From positions 1 to 13,818 of the forward strand of contig PWII01000053.1 of the NCBI GenBank assembly GCA_003561025.1: DNA of 13,818 nt, given 5' to 3'. The position numbers and the translations under genes were made by a program. Every line of letters begins with the position of its first letter. The first letter of the stretch is position 1. Positions 1-5,791 of this stretch are shown here, piece by piece. This DNA is from Candidatus Nealsoniibacteriota bacterium. GTDB taxonomy: Bacteria > Patescibacteriota > Minisyncoccia > Minisyncoccales > PWPS01. The notes beneath the pieces were generated by a model. That model saw only the letters and a program-made list of their open reading frames with translations, searched no databases and was not told the origin of the DNA.

Positions 1-1
1 T

Positions 2-109
2 GAAGAAACAAAGACCAATTATGTTCCTGAAATTCAGATTGAGGGAGAGGTTTATGAGGGAGGGAGAGACTTTAATTCTTTAGGAGAAGCGACAGGGTGT
101 AGCTATTAA
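2..109 (+). CDS. C-terminal end of an unrecognised protein (partial)
   Basis: The second reading frame is open from the window edge to a TAA at 107-109 and gives about 35 residues. They are acidic and Gly-rich (Glu-Gly-Glu and Glu-Gly-Gly-Arg clusters) and end in Gly-Cys-Ser-Tyr. The frame is called coding because it is the only plus-strand frame that stays open and because it ends just before a strong terminator. The start lies outside the window. I do not recognise the family; a cysteine three residues from the C-terminus is the only distinctive point. Confidence 0.6.
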   Translation, partial: EETKTNYVPEIQIEGEVYEGGRDFNSLGEATGCSY

Positions 110-128
110 ATAGATAAATTAGCCAAAA

Positions 129-157
129 CAAAAGAGCGCCTTGAGGCGCTCTTTTTA
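129..157. terminator. Bidirectional intrinsic terminator
   Basis: A perfect GC-rich stem, AAAGAGCGCC at 131-140 paired with GGCGCTCTTT at 145-154, has a TTGA tetraloop. T-rich sequence follows on the plus strand and A-rich sequence precedes it, so it works for the gene ending at 109 and, read on the minus strand, for the antiporter whose stop codon at 155-157 abuts the stem. This is the usual arrangement between convergent genes. Confidence 0.9.
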
Positions 158-1411
158 TTCTTCTTTATCATCTAAAAAGTCGGGAAAGAATTTTTTAAAT
201 ACTTTTATCAAGCTGGTATTGTATAGTAAAAAAATTAAGACAGAAGTAAAGAGAATAGAAAAGAATATAATAGAATAGACGATATCTTGAACCAACGCTC
301 CTCCTTCAATTCCTCGTTGCAGAGGAATGAGTGCCAACACTGCTGCTGCAAGTCCTCTGGGGATTGTTACAGACATTATGGATGCGTCAAATTTTGATGT
401 GGAACGGGGGACACTAAAGGAAACGACAAAAACTCTTACTGCAAAAAGGACAATAACAAGCAAAAAGCCTATCATTATGATTGTTATATCGCTAAAATTT
501 AATGAGATGCCGATAAAAACAAAAAAGAAAATCTTTATTAAAAAAACTACTTCACGAAAAAAGGAAAGCTCTTTAGTAGATAGTGGTTGCGGGTGCAGTA
601 TTGAATATAGAAATTTATGATTTTCTTTAATTGAAGAGATAAGAGATGGAATATTGCCAAGAATAATACCGAAAGCGATAACAGCAATAAGACCACTTAA
701 TTCCATCGCCTCAGCTATTCCGTATATAATAAATACAAAAGCAGGAGTGCTAAAAGCAGAATTTTGAATATTGTGCACTTTATTCAAGAGCAAAGACCAT
801 AAAAGAGCTGCCGATATTCCAATAACAATGGAGACAAAGAGTGTCTTGATGGTTTCAGTCAAAAGTGAGCTAATTTCAAAAAAGCCTAGCTCTAAAGAAG
901 TGATAAGAGCTACCGTAAAAATAATACTCAAAACATCACTTATCCCTGACTCCAAAAATAGAGTCGTTTTTGAGCTATCTCTTATCTTTATCTTTTCTAT
1001 AAGAGGAACTACAATTGCGGCCGCATTTCCTCCTACGATTGCACCAATCAAAAAAGAAGAGATGATGTGCAAATTCGCAAAATTAAAGAGAATAAGCCCA
1101 ACTACAGACATCGTAAGCAAAAAGCTCGCAAAAGTGAGGCCGATAGTTCCAAAGGCCGCCTCCTTAAGGCTTGTAAACTTTAACTTAATAGAGCCTTCAA
1201 AAAGAATTATTACCAGTGTCAATACAACGATAACATCTCCCATTTCTCCTAAAAAATCGATGGGAACAATATTGAGCAGAGGTCCAACGAGAAGCCCTAT
1301 ACACATAAGAAGAAGTACATCCGGAATGCGAACAAAGCTAAAAAGCCAATCAAAAAAATGGGCCAAAAAGACAAGTATTCCGATAAAAATAATAGTGCCC
1401 GCTATGTCCAT
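155..1411 (-). CDS. CPA1-type cation/proton antiporter
   Basis: This 418-residue, very hydrophobic protein has about 12 membrane segments along its whole length and only a short charged C-terminal tail, with no TrkA-type cytosolic domain. It should exchange Na+ or K+ for protons across the cytoplasmic membrane. Family marks are the FEG motif (71-73), Gly-Ala-Ile-Val-Gly-Gly in the fourth core helix (123-128), Glu-Ser-Gly-Ile-Ser-Asp (154-159) where CPA1 proteins carry ES..ND, and Pro-Arg-Gly (351-353) near the end. The essential aspartate (D159) is present, but the preceding Asn is Ser, and the usual Thr-Asp of the unwound fourth helix reads Asn-Ala (129-130). From memory, some archaeal-type relatives have similar changes. 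Ion specificity cannot be read from the sequence. The start is the first ATG after a good minus-strand -10 box. Confidence 0.88.
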   Translation of the reverse strand: MDIAGTIIFIGILVFLAHFFDWLFSFVRIPDVLLLMCIGLLVGPLLNIVPIDFLGEMGDVIVVLTLVIILFEGSIKLKFTSLKEAAFGTIGLTFASFLLTMSVVGLILFNFANLHIISSFLIGAIVGGNAAAIVVPLIEKIKIRDSSKTTLFLESGISDVLSIIFTVALITSLELGFFEISSLLTETIKTLFVSIVIGISAALLWSLLLNKVHNIQNSAFSTPAFVFIIYGIAEAMELSGLIAVIAFGIILGNIPSLISSIKENHKFLYSILHPQPLSTKELSFFREVVFLIKIFFFVFIGISLNFSDITIIMIGFLLVIVLFAVRVFVVSFSVPRSTSKFDASIMSVTIPRGLAAAVLALIPLQRGIEGGALVQDIVYSIIFFSILFTSVLIFLLYNTSLIKVFKKFFPDFLDDKEE

Positions 1412-1417
1412 GATTTG

Positions 1418-1444
1418 ATTTTAGCATAAAAAAGAAAAAGACAA
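1418..1444 (-). promoter_or_regulatory. Minus-strand promoter of the antiporter, probably leaderless
   Basis: Read on the minus strand there is an extended -10, TGC-TAAAAT (1426 down to 1418), with a TTGTCT -35-like hexamer (1444-1439) 15 nt upstream. The -10 ends 6 nt before the ATG at 1411, so transcription should start at or next to the start codon. No Shine-Dalgarno sequence is present. Confidence 0.5.
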
Positions 1445-1466
1445 AGCTTTACTTTTTCTATTTTTT

Positions 1467-1472
1467 TATAAT
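1467..1472 (+). promoter_or_regulatory. -10 box for the V4R-like gene
   Basis: A consensus TATAAT lies 24 nt before the ATG at 1497, in a T-rich spacer shared with the divergent antiporter promoter. No good -35 hexamer sits 16-18 nt upstream and no Shine-Dalgarno precedes the gene, so the call rests on the -10 and its position. Confidence 0.45.
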
Positions 1473-1496
1473 AATTAAGAAAAGCTAATAAAAGAT

Positions 1497-2096
1497 ATGA
1501 TAGAACTTAGCAAAGAAGATAGAGAATATATCAAAAGGAATAGTGGAACGACAATTGCTCGTACAATTATCGATCATATATCGGTTCTGGAAAAAGATTA
1601 TGGCCATGAAATAAAGAAAGATATTATGAAAGGAATGGATGAAATCGGGTATAATCTCGACATTTTTAATATAAAGCCGGGCGATAATATACCGGTCTCT
1701 CACTATATGGCATTTTTTGTTGTAAAAAAAGAACTCTTTAACCTTGATGAAGAGGGCGTAAAGGATATCGGGAGAAAAATTGCGAGAATTTCTTTTTTGT
1801 TGAAATTTACCAGCAGATTATTTGTTTCTCTGGAAATGGTCGCTAAAAACGCCAATAGTGCTTGGCGCAAATATTATGAGAAAGGAGATATTCGTATAAC
1901 GGAAGCAGATAGTGAAAAAAGAAGACTCGTTATAGAGCTTGATAATTTTGTGGGACACCCCTTGCACTGCAAACACCTAGAAGGATATCTTGAGCAAATA
2001 GTTTTTTTTGTAGTAGGGAAAAAAGTTTTGTGTACAGAAGAAGAATGTCTTTTTAGAGATGGAAGTTTTCATCGCTATATATTGACATGGGATTAA
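1497..2096 (+). CDS. Hypothetical protein, possible V4R/heme-NO-binding-like fold
   Basis: This is a 199-residue soluble protein with no signal peptide or membrane helix. The middle has Ala-Trp-Arg-Lys-Tyr-Tyr-Glu-Lys-Gly (122-130). The end has a His-Cys-x-His-Leu-Glu-Gly block (157-163), then two Cys five residues apart (C179, C184), closing with Phe-His-Arg-Tyr-Ile-Leu-Thr-Trp (191-198). This layout resembles the C-terminal half of V4R and DUF2378-like proteins, where Cys/His residues near the end can bind a ligand or metal; that is a pattern judgement, not a domain hit. It stands alone behind its own -10 box, with the cysteine-rich protein next. It could equally be an unrelated lineage-specific protein. 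Confidence 0.7.
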   Translation: MIELSKEDREYIKRNSGTTIARTIIDHISVLEKDYGHEIKKDIMKGMDEIGYNLDIFNIKPGDNIPVSHYMAFFVVKKELFNLDEEGVKDIGRKIARISFLLKFTSRLFVSLEMVAKNANSAWRKYYEKGDIRITEADSEKRRLVIELDNFVGHPLHCKHLEGYLEQIVFFVVGKKVLCTEEECLFRDGSFHRYILTWD

Positions 2097-2116
2097 TTAT
2101 TTTTGCTTTAAGCTCA

Positions 2117-2160
2117 TTGACAAAGATAAAAAAAAGAATATCCTTTTTAGAAAGGAGGGA
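2117..2160 (+). promoter_or_regulatory. Promoter and strong ribosome binding site of the Cys-rich protein gene
   Basis: A consensus TTGACA (2117-2122), a 16-nt spacer and TATCCT (2139-2144) are followed by AAAGGAGGG at 2151-2159, six nt before the ATG at 2166. The predicted transcript has a leader of only about 15 nt, nearly all of it Shine-Dalgarno. Confidence 0.7.
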
Positions 2161-2165
2161 TAAAA

Positions 2166-2420
2166 ATGTCTTACAAGGAAGAAGCAGTTATCTTAATTGA
2201 AGATATTGATGTGGATGGTGTGCAGTTTGAGAGAAGAGTAAAAATGGTAACTTATTTAAAAAAGAAAGACTGTAAGTGTAGCTCTAGGCCTTATCAGAAC
2301 GGATGTATCTATTGCAGTGAAATTATAGATCCGCTCACATGTAATGATTGTGGCAACTACTATTGCAAATGCAAAGAAACAGAAGATGTTTTTATCGCTA
2401 ACCCAAGATGCACATTTTAA
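2166..2420 (+). CDS. Small cysteine-rich protein, probable metal binder
   Basis: This 84-residue protein has nine cysteines, all in its second half: C36-x-C38, C47-x2-C50, C59-x2-C62, C67-x-C69 and C82. The first 35 residues are acidic/basic and Cys-free. The two CxxC pairs plus two CxC pairs suggest one or two zinc sites, though an iron-sulfur or other metal role cannot be excluded. There is no signal peptide, so the cysteines would be in the cytoplasm and more likely bind metal than form disulfides. I do not recognise the family. The gene is a monocistronic unit: its own consensus promoter, a very strong Shine-Dalgarno that fixes the start, and its own terminator, which suggests a real and well-expressed protein. 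Confidence 0.82.
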   Translation: MSYKEEAVILIEDIDVDGVQFERRVKMVTYLKKKDCKCSSRPYQNGCIYCSEIIDPLTCNDCGNYYCKCKETEDVFIANPRCTF

Positions 2421-2432
2421 AGAAGAGCATGC

Positions 2433-2466
2433 AAAAAAAAGGCAAGGAGCAATCCTTGCCTTTTAA
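2433..2466 (+). terminator. Intrinsic terminator of the Cys-rich protein gene
   Basis: GGCAAGGA (2441-2448) pairs with TCCTTGCC (2453-2460) across a GCAA tetraloop. A8 before the stem and TTTT after it extend the helix and give the U-tract. It lies 20 nt after the stop codon. Confidence 0.93.
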
Positions 2467-2480
2467 TTTGTCTCTTTAAT

Positions 2481-2489
2481 TGTTAAGAT
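2481..2489 (+). promoter_or_regulatory. Extended -10 promoter of the DUF1614 gene, possibly leaderless
   Basis: TGT-TAAGAT forms an extended -10 whose last base is 6 nt before the ATG at 2496, so the transcript would start at the start codon. The -35 region (TTTTAA at 2461-2466, 17-nt spacer) is weak and overlaps the tail of the upstream terminator. No Shine-Dalgarno is present. Confidence 0.45.
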
Positions 2490-2495
2490 GTTTTT

Positions 2496-3143
2496 ATGGG
2501 TTTAATCTATTTTCTTATATTTATTATTATACTTATTATCTCAATACCCCTTCTTTTGTTGTCGGGAGCTTTTTATTTTACAAGTGTCAGCTTTGACTTG
2601 CTCGATATATCCTATTCTCTTGGTTTTCTTTTAGCGCTTTTAGTTATAATATCTTCATTTATAAATATACCTTTGGGAAAAAAGAGGGCCGTTAGGTTAG
2701 TAGAGACCCGTCATCTTGGGATTTTTCCGCGTACCGTGTGGAGAAGTCAAGGAGTCTCTATTAATATTGGTGGAGCACTTATTCCTCTTTTTGTAGCTGG
2801 CTATTTTTTATCTTATATTCCAACTTACCCGACTCTTATCTCTGTCTTAATTGTATCTTTTTTTGCATTTATCACGTCTTCTTATGTTGAAAAGAGAGGG
2901 GTTCTAGTTTTGATTTTTCTGCCTGTTCTTTTTGCCGTATCTTGTGCCCTTTTTCTTGCTCCCGAATATGCGCGAGAAACGGCATTTGTCGGTGGAGTCT
3001 TAGGGGTTCTAATTGGAGGAGATCTTCTCCACTTACCTCAAATTTTACTAAAAAAGGGAGGAGGGATTGTTATTGGAGGAGGAGGTATTTTTGATGCGAT
3101 ATTTTTAACAGGAATCATCTCTGCAATAATAGCCTCCCTCTAA
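2496..3143 (+). CDS. DUF1614 family integral membrane protein
   Basis: This 215-residue protein has about six or seven membrane segments. It shows the characteristic blocks of DUF1614 proteins: Ser-Ser-Phe-Ile-Asn-Ile-Pro-Leu (53-60), Asn-Ile-Gly-Gly-Ala-Leu-Ile-Pro-Leu (90-98), Gly-Gly-Asp-Leu-Leu-His-Leu (174-180) and a glycine-rich end with Gly-Ile-Phe-Asp-Ala-Ile-Phe-Leu-Thr-Gly-Ile (197-207). The family is found in bacteria and archaea; its function is unknown, and conserved Asn, Asp and Gly inside helices hint at a channel, transporter or membrane enzyme. The length is normal, so it looks complete. It stands alone between a terminator and a palindromic repeat that begins one base after its stop codon. 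Confidence 0.9.
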   Translation: MGLIYFLIFIIILIISIPLLLLSGAFYFTSVSFDLLDISYSLGFLLALLVIISSFINIPLGKKRAVRLVETRHLGIFPRTVWRSQGVSINIGGALIPLFVAGYFLSYIPTYPTLISVLIVSFFAFITSSYVEKRGVLVLIFLPVLFAVSCALFLAPEYARETAFVGGVLGVLIGGDLLHLPQILLKKGGGIVIGGGGIFDAIFLTGIISAIIASL

Positions 3144-3168
3144 GCTGCAGGGGTTTTAGCCCCTGCAA
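3144..3168. repeat. Intergenic palindrome, copy 1 (loop type A)
   Basis: GCTGCAGGGG (3144-3153), loop TTTTAG, then CCCCTGCA (3160-3167). Eight pairs form; the outermost pair is lost because the last G of the right arm is A (3168). It starts immediately after the TAA of the DUF1614 gene and is followed within 6 nt by the TTGACA of the next promoter. The same palindrome recurs at 9287, 9835 and 10384. Confidence 0.9.
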
Positions 3169-3173
3169 ATAAA

Positions 3174-3201
3174 TTGACAAAAGAGATAAATAGTGTATTA
3201 T
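3174..3201 (+). promoter_or_regulatory. Promoter of the cold-shock gene with a leader of about 55 nt
   Basis: Consensus TTGACA (3174-3179), a 16-nt spacer and TATTAT (3196-3201). Transcription from about 3208 would give a leader of about 55 nt containing a weak hairpin (AATGG 3219-3223 with CCATT 3237-3241). A second -10-like TATACT at 3250-3255, 8 nt before the ATG, could give a nearly leaderless second transcript, but it has no -35. Leaders of cold-shock genes often respond to temperature; whether this one does is not visible. Confidence 0.7.
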
Positions 3202-3263
3202 TAAGGCCGTAGCGTAGGAATGGAGTCGGGTTTCTGCCATTTATAAAATTATACTTAGTCAAA

Positions 3264-3458
3264 ATGGAAGGCACAATCAAAACGCTTACCGAGAGAGGAT
3301 TTGGATTTATCGAAAGAGAGGGAGAGGAAGATCTATTTTTCCACTCCAATGATCTCGTCGATTTAAATTTCGATGACCTCAAGGTAGGAGACAAAGTGAG
3401 CTTCGAAGTTGCGACGTCCAATAAGGGACCAAAAGCAGCGAACGTTTCTAAAGCTTAA
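3264..3458 (+). CDS. Cold-shock domain protein (CspA family)
   Basis: A 64-residue single cold-shock domain, the normal family size. It binds single-stranded RNA/DNA and acts as an RNA chaperone in the cytoplasm. RNP1 is Gly-Phe-Gly-Phe-Ile (12-16) and RNP2 is Leu-Phe-Phe-His-Ser (24-28); Glu-Gly-Thr-Ile-Lys (2-6) matches the usual start of the fold, although the Trp found there in CspA is replaced by Thr. The later Gly-Asp-Lys-Val-Ser-Phe-Glu (42-48) and Lys-Gly-Pro-Lys-Ala-Ala-Asn-Val (54-61) strands are present. It has its own promoter and terminator, no Shine-Dalgarno, and RNase R follows 73 nt downstream. RNase R is cold-induced in several bacteria, so a shared role in cold RNA metabolism is plausible. 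Confidence 0.95.
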   Translation: MEGTIKTLTERGFGFIEREGEEDLFFHSNDLVDLNFDDLKVGDKVSFEVATSNKGPKAANVSKA

Positions 3459-3496
3459 GAGACAGGCCCCTCCCTCTACGGAGGGGTTTCTCTTTT
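3459..3496 (+). terminator. Intrinsic terminator of the cold-shock gene
   Basis: CCCCTCC (3467-3473) pairs with GGAGGGG (3480-3486) around a six-base loop. Flanking GAGA/TCTC can extend the base, and the T-rich TTTCTCTTTT follows. The stem begins 8 nt after the stop codon. Confidence 0.88.
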
Positions 3497-3501
3497 AATT
3501 C

Positions 3502-3523
3502 TATAAAGGGAATTACCCTTTTG
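3502..3523 (+). promoter_or_regulatory. -10-like box and small hairpin before RNase R
   Basis: TATAAA (3502-3507) could be a -10 for rnr, 24 nt before its ATG. It overlaps a small hairpin, AAAGGG (3505-3510), loop AATTA, CCCTTT (3516-3521), followed by T-rich sequence up to the start codon. The hairpin could be a weak second terminator or a start-site control element. There is no Shine-Dalgarno before the ATG at 3532. Confidence 0.4.
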
Positions 3524-3531
3524 TTTATTTT

Positions 3532-5397
3532 ATGGCAAAAACAGTAAAAGGAATAATTAGTATATCTTCTATCGGAACAGGCTATGTAAGAAGCGAAGAG
3601 TTTGAAGAAGATATCAAAATAGAAGCATCTTTCTTAAACACGGCACTTCACAATGATGAAGTGAGTGTTGCTCTATTTCCTAAGAAAAAGGGAGAAAAGC
3701 AGCAAGGAGAGGTGGTAAATATAATAAAAAGAGCTAAGAAGAGATTTGTCGGCGTTATAGAGAAAAAGAAAAATAAAAAATATGCCTTCCTTGTTCCTGA
3801 CGATAAGAGGATGTATGTTGACATATTTCTTCCAAAAAATAGAGTAAAAAACAAAAGCAAAGCGCTTGTAGAGATAGTTAACTGGAAAGATAAGAAAAAG
3901 AACCCTGAAGGGAAAGTGATAAAAACAATAGGCAAAAAGGGCGAAAACGATACCGAGATAAATTCAATTGTACTAGAAAAGGGACTTTCTATAGATTTTC
4001 CGGGGAAAGTAGAAAAAGAGGCAAAAGATTTAAAAAAGAAGATAACCGATACAAAAAACAGGAAAGACTTCTCCAATGCTGTAACATTTACGATAGACCC
4101 TGAAGATGCAAAAGACTTTGATGACGCTCTCTCTGTAAGAAAGATAGAAGATGACTTATATGAAGTCGGTGTTCATATAGCCGATGTCTCTAATTATGTA
4201 AAAGAAAAGACGGAGCTAGACAAAGAAGCACAAAAAAGAGCTTTTTCTATCTATCTTGTAGATAGGACTATCCCGATGTTACCGGAGGTCTTGTCAAATG
4301 ATATCTGTAGTCTAAAAGAAAAAGAAGAGCGTGTTGCATTTTCTGCAGTTTTTAAAATTAAAAAAAATGGAGATATTGTAGAGAGGTGGTTTGGAGAGAC
4401 AGTTATTTTTTCTGATAAAAGATTTACATATAAAGAAGCTCAAGAAGTGCTGGACAAAAAGAAGGGAAAATTTCTTAAAGAGCTCTCTTTTCTTGCCGAG
4501 ATAGCAAAGAATTTAAGAAAAGAACGAATAAAAAACGGCGCTCTTATGATTGAAGATGACGAACTCTTTTTTAAACTTGATCATGACGGGAGGCCGATCT
4601 CTGTATATAGAAAAGAACACTTTTTTACTCATAATTTAGTAGAAGAGTTAATGATACTCGCAAATAGAGAAGTAGCAAAAAGATTTAAGACTCTTTATCG
4701 TGTCCACGATAAGCCCGACAAAGAGACGATAGATAATCTCCTAACCTTTCTCTCTAACTTGGGATATAAAGTAAGAGTAGAAAAAAAAGATATATCTTCT
4801 ACGGAGATTAACAAGCTTTTTAAAGATATTAAAGGAAAAAATGAGGAATTTTTAGTAAAATCGGCCGTTCTTCGTTCCATGGCAAAGGCCGAATATTCTA
4901 TAAAAAATAAGAAGCATTTTGGACTTGCATTAGATGAATATATGCACTTTACCTCACCCATAAGAAGGTATGCCGATCTATTGATGCATAGAATTGTAAA
5001 AAAGAAACTGAGGGGAGAAAAAACAAATCCAAAAAGATACGAAGATGTTGCAAGAGAGATATCCTTTCGCGAACTTGATGTATTGGATGCAGAGAGAAAC
5101 TCTATAGCATATAAGCAGGTGGAATATATGTTAAATAAGGTGGGAGAAGAGTTTGACGCAATTATTGCCGGTGTTACCAATTTTGGATTTTTTGTTCAAG
5201 AGATAGAAACCAAGGCGGAAGGAATGGTATCTATTCGTGATATGGATGACGACTATTATATTTTTGATGAAGAAAACTACTCTCTTATTGGAACAAGAAA
5301 GAGAAAAAGATATTCTCTTGGAGATAAGATAAGGGTCAGGCTTGTGGGGGGTAATATAGAAACAAGGCAGCTTGATTTTACTATCCCCAAAAAATAA
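3532..5397 (+). CDS. rnr: Ribonuclease R (RNB-family 3'-5' exoribonuclease)
   Basis: This 621-residue enzyme should degrade structured RNA from the 3' end, releasing nucleoside monophosphates, in mRNA and rRNA turnover. The order is an N-terminal cold-shock/OB region (about 1-160), the RNB catalytic domain (about 178-510) and a C-terminal S1 domain (about 538-617). The catalytic metal site is Asp-Pro-Glu-Asp-Ala-Lys-Asp-Phe-Asp-Asp (189-198), with His-Ile-Ala-Asp-Val-Ser (215-220) and Phe-Thr-Ser-Pro-Ile-Arg-Arg-Tyr-Ala-Asp-Leu (473-483) also conserved. It is shorter than E. coli RNase R (over 800 residues): the N-terminal helix-turn-helix domain and the long Lys-rich tail after S1 are missing, as in many compact relatives. 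The ATG at 3532 is chosen because the cold-shock fold begins right after it. Confidence 0.93.
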   Translation: MAKTVKGIISISSIGTGYVRSEEFEEDIKIEASFLNTALHNDEVSVALFPKKKGEKQQGEVVNIIKRAKKRFVGVIEKKKNKKYAFLVPDDKRMYVDIFLPKNRVKNKSKALVEIVNWKDKKKNPEGKVIKTIGKKGENDTEINSIVLEKGLSIDFPGKVEKEAKDLKKKITDTKNRKDFSNAVTFTIDPEDAKDFDDALSVRKIEDDLYEVGVHIADVSNYVKEKTELDKEAQKRAFSIYLVDRTIPMLPEVLSNDICSLKEKEERVAFSAVFKIKKNGDIVERWFGETVIFSDKRFTYKEAQEVLDKKKGKFLKELSFLAEIAKNLRKERIKNGALMIEDDELFFKLDHDGRPISVYRKEHFFTHNLVEELMILANREVAKRFKTLYRVHDKPDKETIDNLLTFLSNLGYKVRVEKKDISSTEINKLFKDIKGKNEEFLVKSAVLRSMAKAEYSIKNKKHFGLALDEYMHFTSPIRRYADLLMHRIVKKKLRGEKTNPKRYEDVAREISFRELDVLDAERNSIAYKQVEYMLNKVGEEFDAIIAGVTNFGFFVQEIETKAEGMVSIRDMDDDYYIFDEENYSLIGTRKRKRYSLGDKIRVRLVGGNIETRQLDFTIPKK

Positions 5398-5399
5398 CT

Positions 5400-5459
5400 T
5401 TGACAAAATATATTTTTATTATATAATATAGCTACTCTACTCTACATAATAAAGGAGGG
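5400..5459 (+). promoter_or_regulatory. Promoter and strong ribosome binding site of the small membrane protein gene
   Basis: TTGACA (5400-5405), a 16-nt spacer and a perfect TATAAT (5422-5427), starting 3 nt after the rnr stop codon. AAAGGAGGG at 5451-5459 precedes the ATG at 5466 by 6 nt. No terminator hairpin is visible after rnr, so some readthrough into this gene is likely. The Shine-Dalgarno-to-ATG stretch matches the one at 2151-2168 except at one base. Confidence 0.85.
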
Positions 5460-5465
5460 TTAAAA

Positions 5466-5705
5466 ATGATAGAGAGAATGGGGAATACAGGGAGAAAGGT
5501 TTTGATAGTAGTTCTTATATATTTTTTGGGAGTAGTGAGTGTTCCACCTTCGTGGAATTTTTGGACATTTGTGAAAGATATTTCACAAAATCCGGATTAC
5601 ACCACACCCATCTTCTTTGCCTTTATCTTCTTGATTATTGCTGGAGCAGCATTTTCTGTTTATAAGCTGCTCTCTAAAGAGGATAAAAAAAAGCACATGG
5701 AGTAG
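5466..5705 (+). CDS. Small two-helix membrane protein, unknown function
   Basis: This 79-residue protein has a short basic N-terminus, a first hydrophobic helix (about 13-27), a Trp/Pro-rich loop (Pro-Pro-Ser-Trp-Asn-Phe-Trp, 27-33), a second helix (about 47-67) and a strongly charged Lys-rich tail. The charges suggest both ends face the cytoplasm with the aromatic loop outside. I do not recognise the family. The start is fixed by a very strong Shine-Dalgarno sequence. With a consensus promoter before it and a good terminator after it, it is a stand-alone unit and likely well expressed. An alternative ATG five codons in is less well placed. Confidence 0.82.
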   Translation: MIERMGNTGRKVLIVVLIYFLGVVSVPPSWNFWTFVKDISQNPDYTTPIFFAFIFLIIAGAAFSVYKLLSKEDKKKHME

Positions 5706-5714
5706 ATTTTAAAG

Positions 5715-5745
5715 AAAGAGGCACGAAGAATCGCGTGCCTCTTTT
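5715..5745 (+). terminator. Intrinsic terminator of the small membrane protein gene
   Basis: GAGGCACG (5718-5725) pairs with CGTGCCTC (5734-5741) around an eight-base loop. AAA before and TTTT after complete the helix and U-tract. It starts 10 nt after the stop codon. Confidence 0.92.
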
Positions 5746-5763
5746 ACTTTTATCGGCATTTCT

Positions 5764-5769
5764 TATAAT
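5764..5769 (+). promoter_or_regulatory. -10 box for tgt
   Basis: A perfect TATAAT lies 22 nt before the chosen ATG. It decides the start: the ATG at 5771 would lie at or before the predicted transcription start (about 5776), so the ATG at 5792 is preferred. No clear -35 is seen. Confidence 0.55.
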
Positions 5770-5791
5770 TATGAAAAATAAAGAGATATTT

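Noticed and set aside
327..1418. Long plus-strand reading frames (327-620 and 771-1418)
   Set aside because: They are antisense to the antiporter, which has clear family motifs on the minus strand; the plus-strand translations are low-complexity Lys/Ile/Ser-rich with no domain and no ribosome binding site.
3648..5180. Minus-strand reading frames of 142 and 161 residues under rnr
   Set aside because: They are shadows of the RNase R gene, rich in Phe, Ser and Leu as expected from the complement of Lys/Glu-rich coding sequence, with no support of their own.
5735..5791. Longer tgt protein starting at 5735 or 5771
   Set aside because: The extension overlaps the upstream terminator stem and the TATAAT box, its residues are unlike the Tgt N-terminus, and the family fold starts at Met-Phe-Lys-Phe encoded from 5792.
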